NCBI RefSeq assembly: GCF_037327425.1
Contig: NZ_CP147846.1
Coordinates: 4,836,001-4,900,000, forward strand
Direction of reading: 5' to 3'
Origin: Rhodococcus sovatensis
Lineage (GTDB): Bacteria; Actinomycetota; Actinomycetes; Mycobacteriales; Mycobacteriaceae
DNA: 64,000 nt
In this document: in pieces, positions 50,313 through 59,076 of the stretch
Layout: each line of letters begins with the position of its first letter
Numbering within the stretch: the first letter of the stretch is position 1
The notes under the pieces: model-generated
Database searches by the model: none
Told to the model about the DNA's origin: nothing
Seen by the model: only the letters and a program-made list of their open reading frames with translations
Made by a program: the position numbers and the translations under genes

Positions 50313-51432
50313 TCACGGTTCGTATCTTCGACGCCTGTGCTTGTGGGCAGGCGCGGTCAGGATCGGCATCGCACGCCGGAGGAAGTCCTCGAAGTGCGGA
50401 GTGGTGAAAGCTGTCGTGCCATCACCGGGAAGATAGATCAACCCCCGTTCGACCAAACCCGCACGCGTGGAGGCGCATTGGGCTGTGGTGCGTTCGAGGA
50501 GCCGGGCTGTCTCGGCCTCGATCGGTGAATCGACGATCGCGCGTAGGTATGCGAGCTCCATTGCACCGGCGCGCGAGAGGTGTTCGCGAAAGAACGTGCT
50601 GTCGACGAACTTCGCGTACCCCTCGCAAACCGACTCGACCGCAGCGGAGGTTACCGTCGCCGACGGATCATCGGACCACAATACGAACCCGAGCGCCTGG
50701 GCGAGGACAGGGTAGCCGCCGGTGATCCGAAATGCGGTTTCCGCAGCATCGTCGTGCCATTTTCCTTTGCAGCGCAACAGTTGTCCCGTGTCGGCGTCAG
50801 ACAGGGCGTCGAGGGTATGAAACTCGAACAGACGGTGTGCCCGGACCTGGGACTCCACAGACAGTGCGTCCGACCTCGGCAGCCCTGCCCCGACGAGGGT
50901 GATGGGCAGTTCGCGGAGGTAGGTTCGGTGCAATCCGTCGACGAGAGCGCCGAATCGACCGTCCGAGAAGCGTTGGAGTTCGTCGACGACGAAGACGATT
51001 CCGGTGCAGTGTGCCCTCGCTGCGTCACCGATTGCGAGAAGTATCGCAGTCACGTCTGCGGAAAGGTGACCGGTATCGGCGCTCCCCTTCGTAGATTCCT
51101 GCCTTTCCGCGGTGAGTGGATTGTCGGTTCCCAGGACCGAGGCGAACGATCCGAGCACCCCCGACGCCGACGTCGCCTCTGGCTTCCACCGCCCTCGCGG
51201 GGATACGGCGAGCAGCGCGCTTCGATACTCGAACGACAGCTGGCGTCTGAACCCGTGGTCGCGCAGCAGCGCGGTTTTCCCGGTTCCGCGCAGACCTGTC
51301 ACGATGTGAGATTGCTGTGCGAGCCCGCGCTCGAGACCCGCGAGAAGCGAGGTGAAAGCCGTTCGGAAGCCCTCGCGCCCGCCCAGCTGCCGCGGCGGCG
51401 CTCCCGTGTCGGGGTGTGTAGGGGTTCTCCAT
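50313..51432 (-). CDS. AAA-type ATP-binding protein, probable one-base frameshift near the start
   Basis: A P-loop ATPase with Walker A in TGLRGTGKTALL and Walker B in GIVFVVDELQRF, then LPITLVGAGLPRSDALSVE (sensor region) and a winged-helix-like C-terminus. The uninterrupted frame starts only at GTG 51302, inside the P-loop strand. Upstream in that frame lies a conserved lead-in (TGAPPRQLGGREGFRTAF, ERGLAQQSHI) with no start codon. An ATG at 51432 begins MENPYTP in the neighbouring frame; removing one G from 51411-51414 joins them into the family's usual MENPYTP...GRE start. It is either a sequencing error or a real disabling shift. Function unknown. Confidence 0.75.
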
Positions 51433-51594
51433 AGGAAGAGTTATATGGCGCGTCGGCAGGTAAGTAAATCGGTGCAGAAGACGCTGTGACATGCGTGAAA
51501 AAGCACCCTCGATTTAGCTGCGTCGCGCAGTAATTGCATAGCACAACGATATGGTCTACCCTCGGCAACTCCGAACGACGAGAGGAGTGCGTTG

Positions 51595-52059
51595 ATGGCC
51601 AGAGTCCGAGCCGCGGACGGCGTCGTCGAGTTGCTACCGGAATGGGGGCACTTCGTCGCACAGTTGAACGCACTCGTCGCCGATCGTGTGGGAGTCTCGG
51701 TTCGAGACCTGGACGCACTGCATACGCTCGATCGACACGGCCCAGCAACCGCGAAGGTACTGGGCGAGCGGGTCGGTCTGACGTCGGGGTCGTCCACCCG
51801 CATGATCGACCGTATGGAACAGGCCGGGCTTGTGGAGAGAGTTCGCGATGAACAGGACCGTCGACGGGTCTTGATCGCCGCCACATCGCAAGGCCTACAG
51901 AGAGTGGGCGAGTACTACGTCGAACTCACCAGTGCCACCCGACGAGACTTGTCGGACTTCACAACGACCGAACTCGACACGATCCGGAAATTCCTACGCC
52001 GTTCCACTGCCAGCACGTCAGCCGAGCTGACCAGACTCAGATCCATTGAGGCACAATGA
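51595..52059 (+). CDS. MarR family transcriptional regulator
   Basis: A 154-residue winged-helix regulator. ATG 51595 has GAGGAG 7 nt upstream. It reads LDALHTLDRHGPATAKVLGERVGLTSGSSTRMIDRMEQAGLVERV, then DEQDRRRVLIAATSQGLQRV, the MarR wing. Its stop overlaps the SNF2 helicase start (ATGA), so regulator and helicase are translated together. It diverges from the AAA ATPase gene. It may control its own operon. Confidence 0.92.
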   Translation: MARVRAADGVVELLPEWGHFVAQLNALVADRVGVSVRDLDALHTLDRHGPATAKVLGERVGLTSGSSTRMIDRMEQAGLVERVRDEQDRRRVLIAATSQGLQRVGEYYVELTSATRRDLSDFTTTELDTIRKFLRRSTASTSAELTRLRSIEAQ

Positions 52060-53906
52060 CGCCAAGCCTTCCCGGAGTTCTTCACGCGTGCTTCTCGATC
52101 GAATTGGGGAAGTTTGCCTGGTGGGGTACCGAGAGCCCCGCCCGTGACGCGCTGACACTCGGTCTGCCTGTCGGTGAGAGCGCATCACTGCTGATGGCGC
52201 TTCCCGATGACACCCGCAGATCGATGAATACGACGTCGGTACCGGTGGCGCTCGTCGATCCCGACGAGGCGCTGTCCTCGCTTGCGCGGTGGGAATCGGA
52301 CGAATGTGTCGGCGAGTCGATTCGGGTCTGGTCTCGAATCTCGGCAGCGGCCGAGCGTGGCGAGGACGCGGCGACACTCAGCGCGGAACTGCCGACGGCA
52401 GGACATGCCGCTGTCGGACTCGACGAGACGTCCATCTGGTCAGCAGCCTCGACCGTCGACGCCGCGCTACGTCGACGATCCGAGTCCCGTGCCGCACTGC
52501 GCGCCGAACTTCGGCCCTACCAACGCGCGGGTGTTGCATGGATGGACGCCGCATCGGTGCGCGGGGGCGGAATTCTCGCCGACGAGATGGGGCTCGGAAA
52601 GACGGTGCAAGCGATTGCCCTCTTTACTCTTCGTGCTGGTGCACCACACCTGGTGGTGTGCCCGACGTCGTTGGTGAGCAACTGGATACGAGAAATGGAA
52701 AAGTTTGCACCCGACCTGGAGGTGATCGTTCATCACGGAACTGGACGTGCTCCGGATCTGGCGGGTACGGCTCCCGGGGCAGTCGTCGTTACCAGCTACC
52801 CGACGCTGCGAAACGATGCTGAAATCCTCACCCGAACAGACTGGGACACAGTTGTTCTCGACGAGGCCCAGCAGATCAAGAATTCCGAGACGGGGCAATC
52901 GCGGGTCGCCAGACGGTTGACCGCACAGTTGCGAATAGCGATGACCGGGACCCCGGTGGAGAACAGGCTCGACGAGTTGTGGTCGTTGATGGCCTTTGCC
53001 GTCCCGAGCGTCCTCGGTACCCGCAGCCGGTTCCGGGCAAGGTTCGTCACGGCCATCGAGCAGAAACGATCCGAGGCTGCGGCGGGGCGACTGCGCGAAC
53101 TCGTCGGGCCACATATTCTTCGGCGTCGAAAGGCGGACGTCGCCCCGGAACTGCCTCCGAAGGTGGAGAACTCGGTGATCTGCTCGCTCACTCGTGAGCA
53201 GGAGCGCCTCTACCGCGTGCAACTGGACAGTTCGCTGCGGGATGGATTCGGAACCGGAATAGGACGCCGTGGACGCGTATTGACGTTGCTCACCCGGCTC
53301 AAACAGATTTGCAATCACCCCGAATTGGTAGAAAAGAGCGGGGAAGCGCTCGGCGGCCGATCCGGCAAGCTCGATCGTCTCACCGAAATGCTGGCAGAGA
53401 TCACCGATGATCAGCAGGCAGCACTGGTCTTCACGCAGTATCGGCAGACCGGCGCCATGCTGGCAGAACATCTCGCCGACGAGATCACGGGCTGCACAGT
53501 GCCATTCCTGCACGGAGGGTTGTCGACCGATGCACGAGACTCCATGGTCGACGCATTCCAGTCGGGAGTCGGCCCGCCGATTCTGATTCTCAGTCTTCGC
53601 GCAGCGGGATTCGGACTCAACCTCACCCGGGCTTCGCACGTCGTTCACTACGATCGATGGTGGAACCCTGCCGTGGAGAATCAGGCGAGCGATCGTGCCC
53701 ACCGAATCGGGCAGTCTCGCACCGTCACCGTACATACACTGCTCACTGAACACACGCTCGAGCAATCTATCGACGACATGCACTCACACAAAAGCAATCT
53801 CGCCGATATTGCTACGAGTACCAAGACTCTCGGCATCGGCGGCGATCTGGCGAAGTTGTCGGACAGTCAACTCCGTGAGCTCCTCGACATCGGAGGTAAT
53901 CGATGA
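52056..53906 (+). CDS. SNF2-family DNA translocase/helicase
   Basis: A 616-residue ATPase. Residues 1-145 form a non-conserved N-terminal region (short compared with the usual bacterial SNF2_N extension). Motor motifs follow: ELRPYQRAGVAWM, GGILADEMGLGKTVQAIAL (Walker A), LVVCPTSLVSNWIREMEKF, VVLDEAQQIKN (DEAQ box), AMTGTPVENRLDELWS, LLTRLKQICNHPEL, VFTQYRQTGAMLAEHL, LSLRAAGFGLNLTRASHVVHYDRWWNPAVENQASDRAHRIGQ. It should translocate on double-stranded DNA. It sits between a MarR regulator and a SWIM zinc-finger protein with 4-nt overlaps on both sides. Confidence 0.94.
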   Translation: MTPSLPGVLHACFSIELGKFAWWGTESPARDALTLGLPVGESASLLMALPDDTRRSMNTTSVPVALVDPDEALSSLARWESDECVGESIRVWSRISAAAERGEDAATLSAELPTAGHAAVGLDETSIWSAASTVDAALRRRSESRAALRAELRPYQRAGVAWMDAASVRGGGILADEMGLGKTVQAIALFTLRAGAPHLVVCPTSLVSNWIREMEKFAPDLEVIVHHGTGRAPDLAGTAPGAVVVTSYPTLRNDAEILTRTDWDTVVLDEAQQIKNSETGQSRVARRLTAQLRIAMTGTPVENRLDELWSLMAFAVPSVLGTRSRFRARFVTAIEQKRSEAAAGRLRELVGPHILRRRKADVAPELPPKVENSVICSLTREQERLYRVQLDSSLRDGFGTGIGRRGRVLTLLTRLKQICNHPELVEKSGEALGGRSGKLDRLTEMLAEITDDQQAALVFTQYRQTGAMLAEHLADEITGCTVPFLHGGLSTDARDSMVDAFQSGVGPPILILSLRAAGFGLNLTRASHVVHYDRWWNPAVENQASDRAHRIGQSRTVTVHTLLTEHTLEQSIDDMHSHKSNLADIATSTKTLGIGGDLAKLSDSQLRELLDIGGNR

Positions 53907-54424
53907 GCGACGGTTTCGGGGTGACCGCGTGGGGCAGAGACTGGATCCGCCTCGCGCAACCGATCTCGATCACGCGGCCCAATCCGGCACTTCCCCGTGC
54001 TCGCACCCTTGCGCGCAACGATCAGGTCGTAGAGGTCGTGATCGCCGCAGGGTCGATTACTGCGGCGGTGTCGGGCAAGCGCACGCACGTGGTGACGCTG
54101 TCGTGCGCGACCTGGGCTGAACCGGACATCAAGCGTGCCGAGGATGTCTTGGCCGCTGTACCGGCCGGAGATCTACCGGATTCCGTTCACGCCGAGTGCG
54201 TTCGAGGAGGCCTTGTCATGCTCGAAGAGATGACCTCGATCTGCGACTGCACCCAGCGCGCCACACCCTGCGTCCACATTCTGGCGGTGTTCTTCGAGAT
54301 TGCCCGACGCGTCGACGAGCAACCGTTGTTGGCATTCGAACTGCGTGGAGTGCGTGGCCGACCCGACCGAGACCCAACCCGGATACTCATCGAGCACATC
54401 GACCCCGCGAATTTCTACGGGTAG
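53903..54424 (+). CDS. SWIM zinc-finger protein, partner of the SNF2 translocase
   Basis: A 173-residue protein from ATG 53903 (ATGA overlap with the helicase stop). The SWIM finger is MTSICDCTQRATPCVHILAVFFEIARR, the CxCx(n)CxH pattern, which binds nucleic acid or protein. The N-terminus starts GFGVTAWGRDWIRLAQP, with ARNDQVVEVVIAAGSITAAVSG, as in actinobacterial SWIM proteins next to SNF2 genes. The pair probably acts as a DNA-remodelling module. Its 3' end overlaps the convergent nucleotidyltransferase gene by 10 bp. Confidence 0.9.
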   Translation: MSDGFGVTAWGRDWIRLAQPISITRPNPALPRARTLARNDQVVEVVIAAGSITAAVSGKRTHVVTLSCATWAEPDIKRAEDVLAAVPAGDLPDSVHAECVRGGLVMLEEMTSICDCTQRATPCVHILAVFFEIARRVDEQPLLAFELRGVRGRPDRDPTRILIEHIDPANFYG

Positions 54425-54993
54425 TCGCGCCACGGCTCGACCGTCAGCTCGGGCCATATCGACGTCCACCGAGCCGCTTTCGATTCGTAGACAGCGCGCA
54501 TGGGCAGCAACGGATTCGGTCGAATAACACCTGCGAACAGGTCGTCGTAGCCGTGTGGCGCATATACGGTCCGGCTGCTGTCGGCCTCTGACCGAACGCC
54601 GAAGCAGCAGGTCGTGGAAACGAAATGGTCGATGGCGTCCTCCGTACTGCGATACGGGTTCAGCGGTGCACCGAAATGGTCCTCGTACCAGAGGTGGACC
54701 CGAGCTTGATTTCGCACCTCTACGTCGACACCTAGATCGGCGAACAGTGCTGCAGCACGTCCGATGATGCGATCCTCGGCCTCGTAGGAGATGTCCGAAT
54801 CGTCGAAATAGAAGTAGTCGTAGTCGCGGATGCCGTTCTGTGGGTCGTAACCGGCAAGGTTGTTCCAGACAGTCTGGAACAACCCGCCGGCTGTGAGGTA
54901 CCAATTGGGCACCTCCAGCTGATGTGCCCGCTCGAGAATGGCGCCGACCACCGGGTTGGTGTCGAGTGCGGCCAGAAACTCATCCCGTCCCAT
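54415..54993 (-). CDS. Nucleotidyltransferase-family protein (PF06042-like)
   Basis: A 192-residue protein from ATG 54993, with AGGA 8 nt upstream. It has the family start VPNWYLTAGGLFQTVWNNLAG, the acidic RDYDYFYFDDSDISYEAEDRI, then VDVEVRNQARVHLWYEDHFG, YRSTEDAIDHFVSTTCCFGV and YAPHGYDDLFAGVIRPNPLL. This matches the PF06042 nucleotidyltransferase-like group. Its function is unknown. It lies 31 bp after the stop of the secreted protein gene and may share its transcript. Confidence 0.85.
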   Translation of the reverse strand: MGRDEFLAALDTNPVVGAILERAHQLEVPNWYLTAGGLFQTVWNNLAGYDPQNGIRDYDYFYFDDSDISYEAEDRIIGRAAALFADLGVDVEVRNQARVHLWYEDHFGAPLNPYRSTEDAIDHFVSTTCCFGVRSEADSSRTVYAPHGYDDLFAGVIRPNPLLPMRAVYESKAARWTSIWPELTVEPWRDYP

Positions 54994-55024
54994 GTGCGAA
55001 TCCTGGCACACTGCACCGACAGGG

Positions 55025-55588
55025 TCAGGCGATGGGGCAACCCACGGTGTAGTCCCAATCGGTCCCTCCGGGGCCGGTGACCTTGACGAGTACGGAGGTG
55101 TCGGTGCCGGGAGGGACATTGACGACGACGGATCCCGTGCCCTCGTTGATGTTGTCCCCGATGTAACCGGTGCTGTAGATCAGACCGCCCTGGTAGAACA
55201 CGTCGATGATGTCCGGGATGTTGTAGGTCTCGTAGCGTAGGACGAACGAGTTCGGGCCGGGCCGTCCCAGGTCGTGATTGGTCTGCGTCACTCCTGGCCC
55301 GCCGGCGACCGTGTCCTGGTTGCAGAGCTGGCGAGGCGCGAAGGACCCTGTGCCGGGCAGGCTGTTGAGGATCGAGCTTCCGCTGTCGACGATGCCGGCG
55401 GCGCCGTCGGCGATGTCGCCGTCGAGCAAGCTGCTGCCACTGTCGAGGACGCCGCTGCCACCGCTGATGATGCCGTCCGCGCTACCCGTGGTCGGCTGTG
55501 CCATGGCCGCACCGGGTGCGAGAAGTGTGATGGTCGCAATCGCTGCCGTGACGGCGAGGGAGTTTCGGATCAGGTTAGTACTCAACAT
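55025..55588 (-). CDS. Secreted protein of unknown function
   Basis: A 187-residue exported protein. ATG 55588 has GTGGAG 6 nt upstream. The signal peptide (NLIRNSLAVTAAIATITLLAPGAAMAQP) has a clear AxA cleavage site. A repetitive Gly/Ser/Asp segment with repeated VLDSGSS / IVDSGSS motifs follows, then a C-terminal beta-rich domain (FVLRYETYNIPDIIDVFYQG, TGYIGDNINEGTGSVVVNVP, VKVTGPGGTDWDYTVGCP). Two Cys may form a disulphide. I do not recognise a named family. Confidence 0.8.
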   Translation of the reverse strand: MLSTNLIRNSLAVTAAIATITLLAPGAAMAQPTTGSADGIISGGSGVLDSGSSLLDGDIADGAAGIVDSGSSILNSLPGTGSFAPRQLCNQDTVAGGPGVTQTNHDLGRPGPNSFVLRYETYNIPDIIDVFYQGGLIYSTGYIGDNINEGTGSVVVNVPPGTDTSVLVKVTGPGGTDWDYTVGCPIA

Positions 55589-55620
55589 TTTTTGCTCCAC
55601 ACAGGCGAGGTGTCGTCGGT

Positions 55621-55639
55621 CGATGCAATGCTTGCATCG
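55621..55639. promoter_or_regulatory. Perfect 19-bp palindrome upstream of the secreted protein gene
   Basis: CGATGCAA-TGC-TTGCATCG, 8-bp arms with a 3-bp centre, lies 33-51 bp before the ATG at 55588. Its position fits an operator in the promoter. No regulator gene is adjacent. Confidence 0.5.
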
Positions 55640-55669
55640 GTCCGCGTCTGCGGGTATCCCCTGATCGGA

Positions 55670-56398
55670 TTACATACGTCCGAATGAGCGTGGGCTCTTC
55701 AGCGCGGCTGCCATCCAATCCAATCCCTCGGTTACTGCTGCGCGAGCGTGAGGCACGTCCGTCGTCGCATCGAACCCATGACCGACGCCGGCCACCGTCC
55801 GAACATCCAACGGCACTCCGGCATTCGACGCTTGGGCGACGAATGATCGCTGGCCGGCGATGTAGTCCGGGATCTCGTTCTCGACCAGCGTCAACAGCGT
55901 CGGTACGGCGCTGATCCCGGCGATGGCATCTTCCGGTGGCGGCCAGGCCGGCGTGTCGGCGCCCGGCAGAACGGGATACGTCAGTTCGACGGCGCGTAGC
56001 CAGGGTGCCGGATCGATGAGGAACGGATACGACAGTGGACCGCCGCCAGAGAAGAACCACATGCCGACCGTGTCCTCATCGGTCTCCGGAGCCGCCCGCA
56101 GTAGGTCGACCGCATCCCTGACGGTCGCCAGAGCTTCTTGATAGAAGAAACCCCGGGTCAGATCGTGATCGACAATTGCGGCGACGAGTCCTCGATGTGC
56201 GAGATGGCTTGCATACTCTCGGTAGAAATTCGAAAACCTCGGTGTGACTTCCGGCTGCTCCGGATAGAGGCCGTGTACAAGCAGAACGCACGGCGCCGGA
56301 CCTGCCGTGCTCGGGAGATACAGATCGAGCGGCCCACGGGTGTCGGGGGCTACTGGGTCGACGGGGAGTATCAGTGACTTGCCGGAGGGCTGAGGCAT
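55670..56398 (-). CDS. Dienelactone hydrolase-like alpha/beta hydrolase
   Basis: A 242-residue hydrolase from ATG 56398. It has PLDLYLPSTAGPAPCVLLVHGLYPEQ (oxyanion region), TVGMWFFSGGGPLSYPFLI, with Ser in the nucleophile position (FFSGGG), and DVRTVAGVGHGFDATTD with the catalytic His. The architecture is DLH-like. No signal peptide is present. It diverges from an LLM oxidoreductase and is followed by the secreted protein gene in the same direction after an 81-bp gap containing a palindrome. The substrate is unknown. Confidence 0.85.
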   Translation of the reverse strand: MPQPSGKSLILPVDPVAPDTRGPLDLYLPSTAGPAPCVLLVHGLYPEQPEVTPRFSNFYREYASHLAHRGLVAAIVDHDLTRGFFYQEALATVRDAVDLLRAAPETDEDTVGMWFFSGGGPLSYPFLIDPAPWLRAVELTYPVLPGADTPAWPPPEDAIAGISAVPTLLTLVENEIPDYIAGQRSFVAQASNAGVPLDVRTVAGVGHGFDATTDVPHARAAVTEGLDWMAAALKSPRSFGRM

Positions 56399-56493
56399 AG
56401 TTGGTCAGCTTTCCTCGAGGATTCTCTCGTGTCCATGCCTTTTCGGGTTGCGTAGACTTCGCGGATGACTCCCGGTGGAAGGAAATGCAGGCA

Positions 56494-57276
56494 ATGACGC
56501 GATTCGGTGTAGTGCTTCGTCCCGAACTACCCCCGGAGTCGGTCGTCGAGGCAGCACGCGCGGCGGACAGTGCTGGAGTGGACGAGGTGTGGTTGTGGGA
56601 GGACTGCTTCTTCTCCGGCGGTATCGCCACCGCAGCAACCGTTCTCGCGTCCACCGACCGGGTGAACGTCGGAATCGGTGTGTTACCGACTCCGCTGCGG
56701 AATGTTGCCGCGACCGCGATGGAGGTCGCCACACTGGCGCGGTTGCACCCCGGCCGCCTCCGCGTCGGACTCGGGCACGGCGTGCAGTCGTGGATGGGGC
56801 AGGTCGGCGCCCGCGTGAACTCGCCGCTGACCTTGATGCGTGAGCAGATGGCGGCGTTGACGAGTCTGCTGGCCGGGGAGACGGTGACCGTCCAAGGCCG
56901 CTACGTGTCGCTGGACAACGTGCGACTCGATTGGCCACCGTCGATCCAGCCACCGATACTGGTGGGCGCAACCGGTCCCAAGACCTTGGCGCTCAGCGGT
57001 GAGATGAGCGCAGGCACGATCCTCACGAGTGAGACAAATCCCGAGCAGACAAGGAATGCGCTCGACAAGATCGCGGGCGGACCCGATCACGATCTTGTCG
57101 TGTACCTCTCATGCACAACCGATTCGGACTCGACGGTGGACAACGTGCGGCGCTGGATCGATGCCGGTGCTTCGACCATCGTGTTGGAACCGGCTGCAGA
57201 TCGACTCGATCTCTCCGAAATCTTCGCGCGTGCGGTGGAACTGCAACCCTTGTTCGGTATTCCACAGGCCCGATGA
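56494..57276 (+). CDS. LLM-class flavin/F420-dependent oxidoreductase
   Basis: A 260-residue TIM-barrel oxidoreductase. I use ATG 56494 (MTRFGVVLRPELPPESV); ATG 56485 is also in frame. The barrel features are AGVDEVWLWEDCFFSGG, RVNVGIGVLPTPLRNVAATAMEVATLARLHPGRL, VGLGHGVQSWMGQVGA and IQPPILVGATGPKTLALSGE. This fits F420-dependent luciferase-like reductases of actinobacteria. The gene is alone and diverges from the dienelactone hydrolase-like gene. Confidence 0.88.
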   Translation: MTRFGVVLRPELPPESVVEAARAADSAGVDEVWLWEDCFFSGGIATAATVLASTDRVNVGIGVLPTPLRNVAATAMEVATLARLHPGRLRVGLGHGVQSWMGQVGARVNSPLTLMREQMAALTSLLAGETVTVQGRYVSLDNVRLDWPPSIQPPILVGATGPKTLALSGEMSAGTILTSETNPEQTRNALDKIAGGPDHDLVVYLSCTTDSDSTVDNVRRWIDAGASTIVLEPAADRLDLSEIFARAVELQPLFGIPQAR

Positions 57277-57294
57277 GCCGGGTACGGTGCGTGT

Positions 57295-57591
57295 ATGAAT
57301 GCGCTCGACAGGCTGGACCGACTGCGGTCGGTCGCCGCAACGGCACAGGTGTTCAGTGACCCCTACACCACATCGGATGGCTCGACGGTCATTGCCGTTT
57401 CGGCGGTGAAGCCCCATGGTTCGGTCAAAGCCGTGGGGATCTTCGTGGTGACGAACGGCGATTGTGTGTGGACGCCGGCCATCGATCAGACGCGGATAGC
57501 AGTGCTCGGAGTCACCGTCGGTCTCGTAGCGGCGACGCTGTCGTCTCTTGCGGTGCTTCGCCGTCCGCCGTGGCCCGATCTTTCGGCATGA
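57295..57591 (+). CDS. Small membrane protein, GerW/YtfJ-like
   Basis: A 98-residue protein from ATG 57295, 18 bp after the LLM gene. The N-terminal region VAATAQVFSDPYTTSDGSTVIAVSAV resembles the start of GerW/YtfJ-type proteins (a name derived from spore proteins but widespread in non-sporulating actinobacteria). A single membrane helix is near the C-terminus (IAVLGVTVGLVAATLSSLAVL). Function is unknown. It is coupled to the next gene by an ATGA overlap. Confidence 0.7.
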   Translation: MNALDRLDRLRSVAATAQVFSDPYTTSDGSTVIAVSAVKPHGSVKAVGIFVVTNGDCVWTPAIDQTRIAVLGVTVGLVAATLSSLAVLRRPPWPDLSA

Positions 57592-58175
57592 AACTCGACC
57601 TGCATTCGCGCGTGACGAAGGTCCATCTCGACTTCGACATGGGTGTGGAGTTCGAGGATTCGTCCTCGGTTGCGTTCAGCGAATTCGAATTCGGCGGGGT
57701 GCTGTACGACGAGGACAATCAGTTCGACGGCCTGCGCGCGCTGTTCGGACTCCTGGGCAGAACGTGCTCACGAGCGGAAGTGAGCCCGTCGAGCGTGCTC
57801 GAACTCGACTTCGACGACGGATCGCGCGTAACGGCCAAGCCGCGAGATGAAGTCGAGTCCTGGGAGTACACCGCAGCAAACGGTTCGACGATGATCTGTT
57901 TGCCCGAAGGCGATGTCGAGTCGATGCCTAGGCCGTTCCGGCATATAGCGTCCCCCGCAACGGCGGGACCACCGTCCGAGGGTGCGACCGTGGTGAAGAT
58001 CTCGGTCGGACAGGACAGCTGTATCGAATTCTCCGACCGCACTGTCCTTCGAACGGACGTGCCGTTGGATTCCGCCTACTTGATCCTTCGTGAGTGTGTT
58101 GTATCGAGCCACCTGATCGAGAAGCGGCAGCAGATCGAACTGTCCTCCGGATACTTCCTTCCTCTCGACGGTTAG
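57588..58175 (+). CDS. Conserved hypothetical protein (DUF6188-like)
   Basis: A 195-residue soluble protein from ATG 57588 (ATGA overlap). It is acidic, with LDLHSRVTKVHLDFDMGVEFED, LYDEDNQFDGLRALFGLLG and SSVLELDFDDGSRVTAKPRDEVESWEYTAANGSTMICLP. The pattern, ending with a Gly-Ser-containing strand before a cysteine, resembles DUF6188-type immunity-like proteins in its middle part; that is only an impression. The stop overlaps the convergent hydrolase stop. Confidence 0.65.
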   Translation: MKLDLHSRVTKVHLDFDMGVEFEDSSSVAFSEFEFGGVLYDEDNQFDGLRALFGLLGRTCSRAEVSPSSVLELDFDDGSRVTAKPRDEVESWEYTAANGSTMICLPEGDVESMPRPFRHIASPATAGPPSEGATVVKISVGQDSCIEFSDRTVLRTDVPLDSAYLILRECVVSSHLIEKRQQIELSSGYFLPLDG

Positions 58176-59014
58176 CGAGATTGCAGGAAGTCCATTACCG
58201 CTTCGGTTTGACCCAGGACCGCATGGCCGATTCCGGCGAGGACGGTCACCGAGGCGTTGGGAATGCACCGGGCGACTCTGTCGGCCGACTCGGCCGAGTC
58301 CATCATCACGTCGCGATCGCCGACGATCAGCTGAACGGGTACCGAAATCTTCTGCAGCGCAGAGTCGGAGAAGACCGGTAGCGTGCCCGTCCTTGGGTTG
58401 AAGTTCGAGAAGACAAGCGTGACGTCATCGAGTATCCCCTCGGTTCGTGGGTCACCGAGGCCGGTGACCAGTCGTGCGGTCTTTCGTAACCCCCGGCGTC
58501 CGAGAGCACCAAGCAGTAGAGCCTTGGGAAGCCATCCCCATGTCTGCCTCCCGATTCCTCCGGGGCACAGCAACGCCATACGTGTCACTCGAGACGGTCG
58601 ACGAATCCCGTAGTCGAGTGCGGTCCATCCGCCGAGCGACATCCCTACGAGCGCGACGCGCTCGACCTCCAGAGCGTCGAGTACCTCGTCCAGCCACGTG
58701 GCGGTGGCGTCGGAGTCGAGCGGTAGGCGGACGTGTGCGCTTCGGCCGGGTTCGCCGAGGAGGTCCACCGCATAAACTCTGAAAATGCTTGCCCACGTGG
58801 CGATATCACCGGCCCACGTACTCGCATTTGCGCCGGAACCGTGGAGCAACACCACCGGTGGCGCTCCGGCGGGGCCGGAGGCGACGACAAACGTCTCCCC
58901 CGCGCTTGTAGGGACGCGGAGGTGCTCGGTCTCGACGGGCAACTGATCGAGTTGTTCGTCGTATCGCTTCTGGATCCGCGATTCACCGCTGGCCGACTTG
59001 TAGATGGACTTCAT
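58172..59014 (-). CDS. Alpha/beta-fold hydrolase (esterase/lipase-like)
   Basis: A 280-residue hydrolase from ATG 59014. It has VVLLHGSGANASTWAGDIATWA (oxyanion region), RVALVGMSLGGWTALDYGIRR with Ser in GMSLGGW, the acid in LIVGDRDVMMDSAES and His in VLAGIGHAVLGQT. These make a complete Ser-Asp-His triad. AGGAGG lies close upstream. A TAGTTT/AAACTA palindrome lies 13-28 bp before the ATG, so a repressor probably acts there. The LysR gene is 62 bp upstream in the same direction. Confidence 0.9.
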   Translation of the reverse strand: MKSIYKSASGESRIQKRYDEQLDQLPVETEHLRVPTSAGETFVVASGPAGAPPVVLLHGSGANASTWAGDIATWASIFRVYAVDLLGEPGRSAHVRLPLDSDATATWLDEVLDALEVERVALVGMSLGGWTALDYGIRRPSRVTRMALLCPGGIGRQTWGWLPKALLLGALGRRGLRKTARLVTGLGDPRTEGILDDVTLVFSNFNPRTGTLPVFSDSALQKISVPVQLIVGDRDVMMDSAESADRVARCIPNASVTVLAGIGHAVLGQTEAVMDFLQSR

Positions 59015-59026
59015 CTAAACCTCCTT

Positions 59027-59042
59027 TAGTTTCCTTAAACTA
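59027..59042. promoter_or_regulatory. Candidate operator TAGTTT-N4-AAACTA
   Basis: A 6-bp-arm palindrome (TAGTTTCCTTAAACTA) lies in a short AT-rich stretch directly before the hydrolase ribosome-binding site. A second inverted pair, CCCTA/TAGGG, flanks it at 59043-59064. A TetR/MarR-type repressor would fit, but none is adjacent. Confidence 0.5.
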
Positions 59043-59076
59043 CCCTAATTAGTAGCTTATAGGGAACCAAGAGGAA

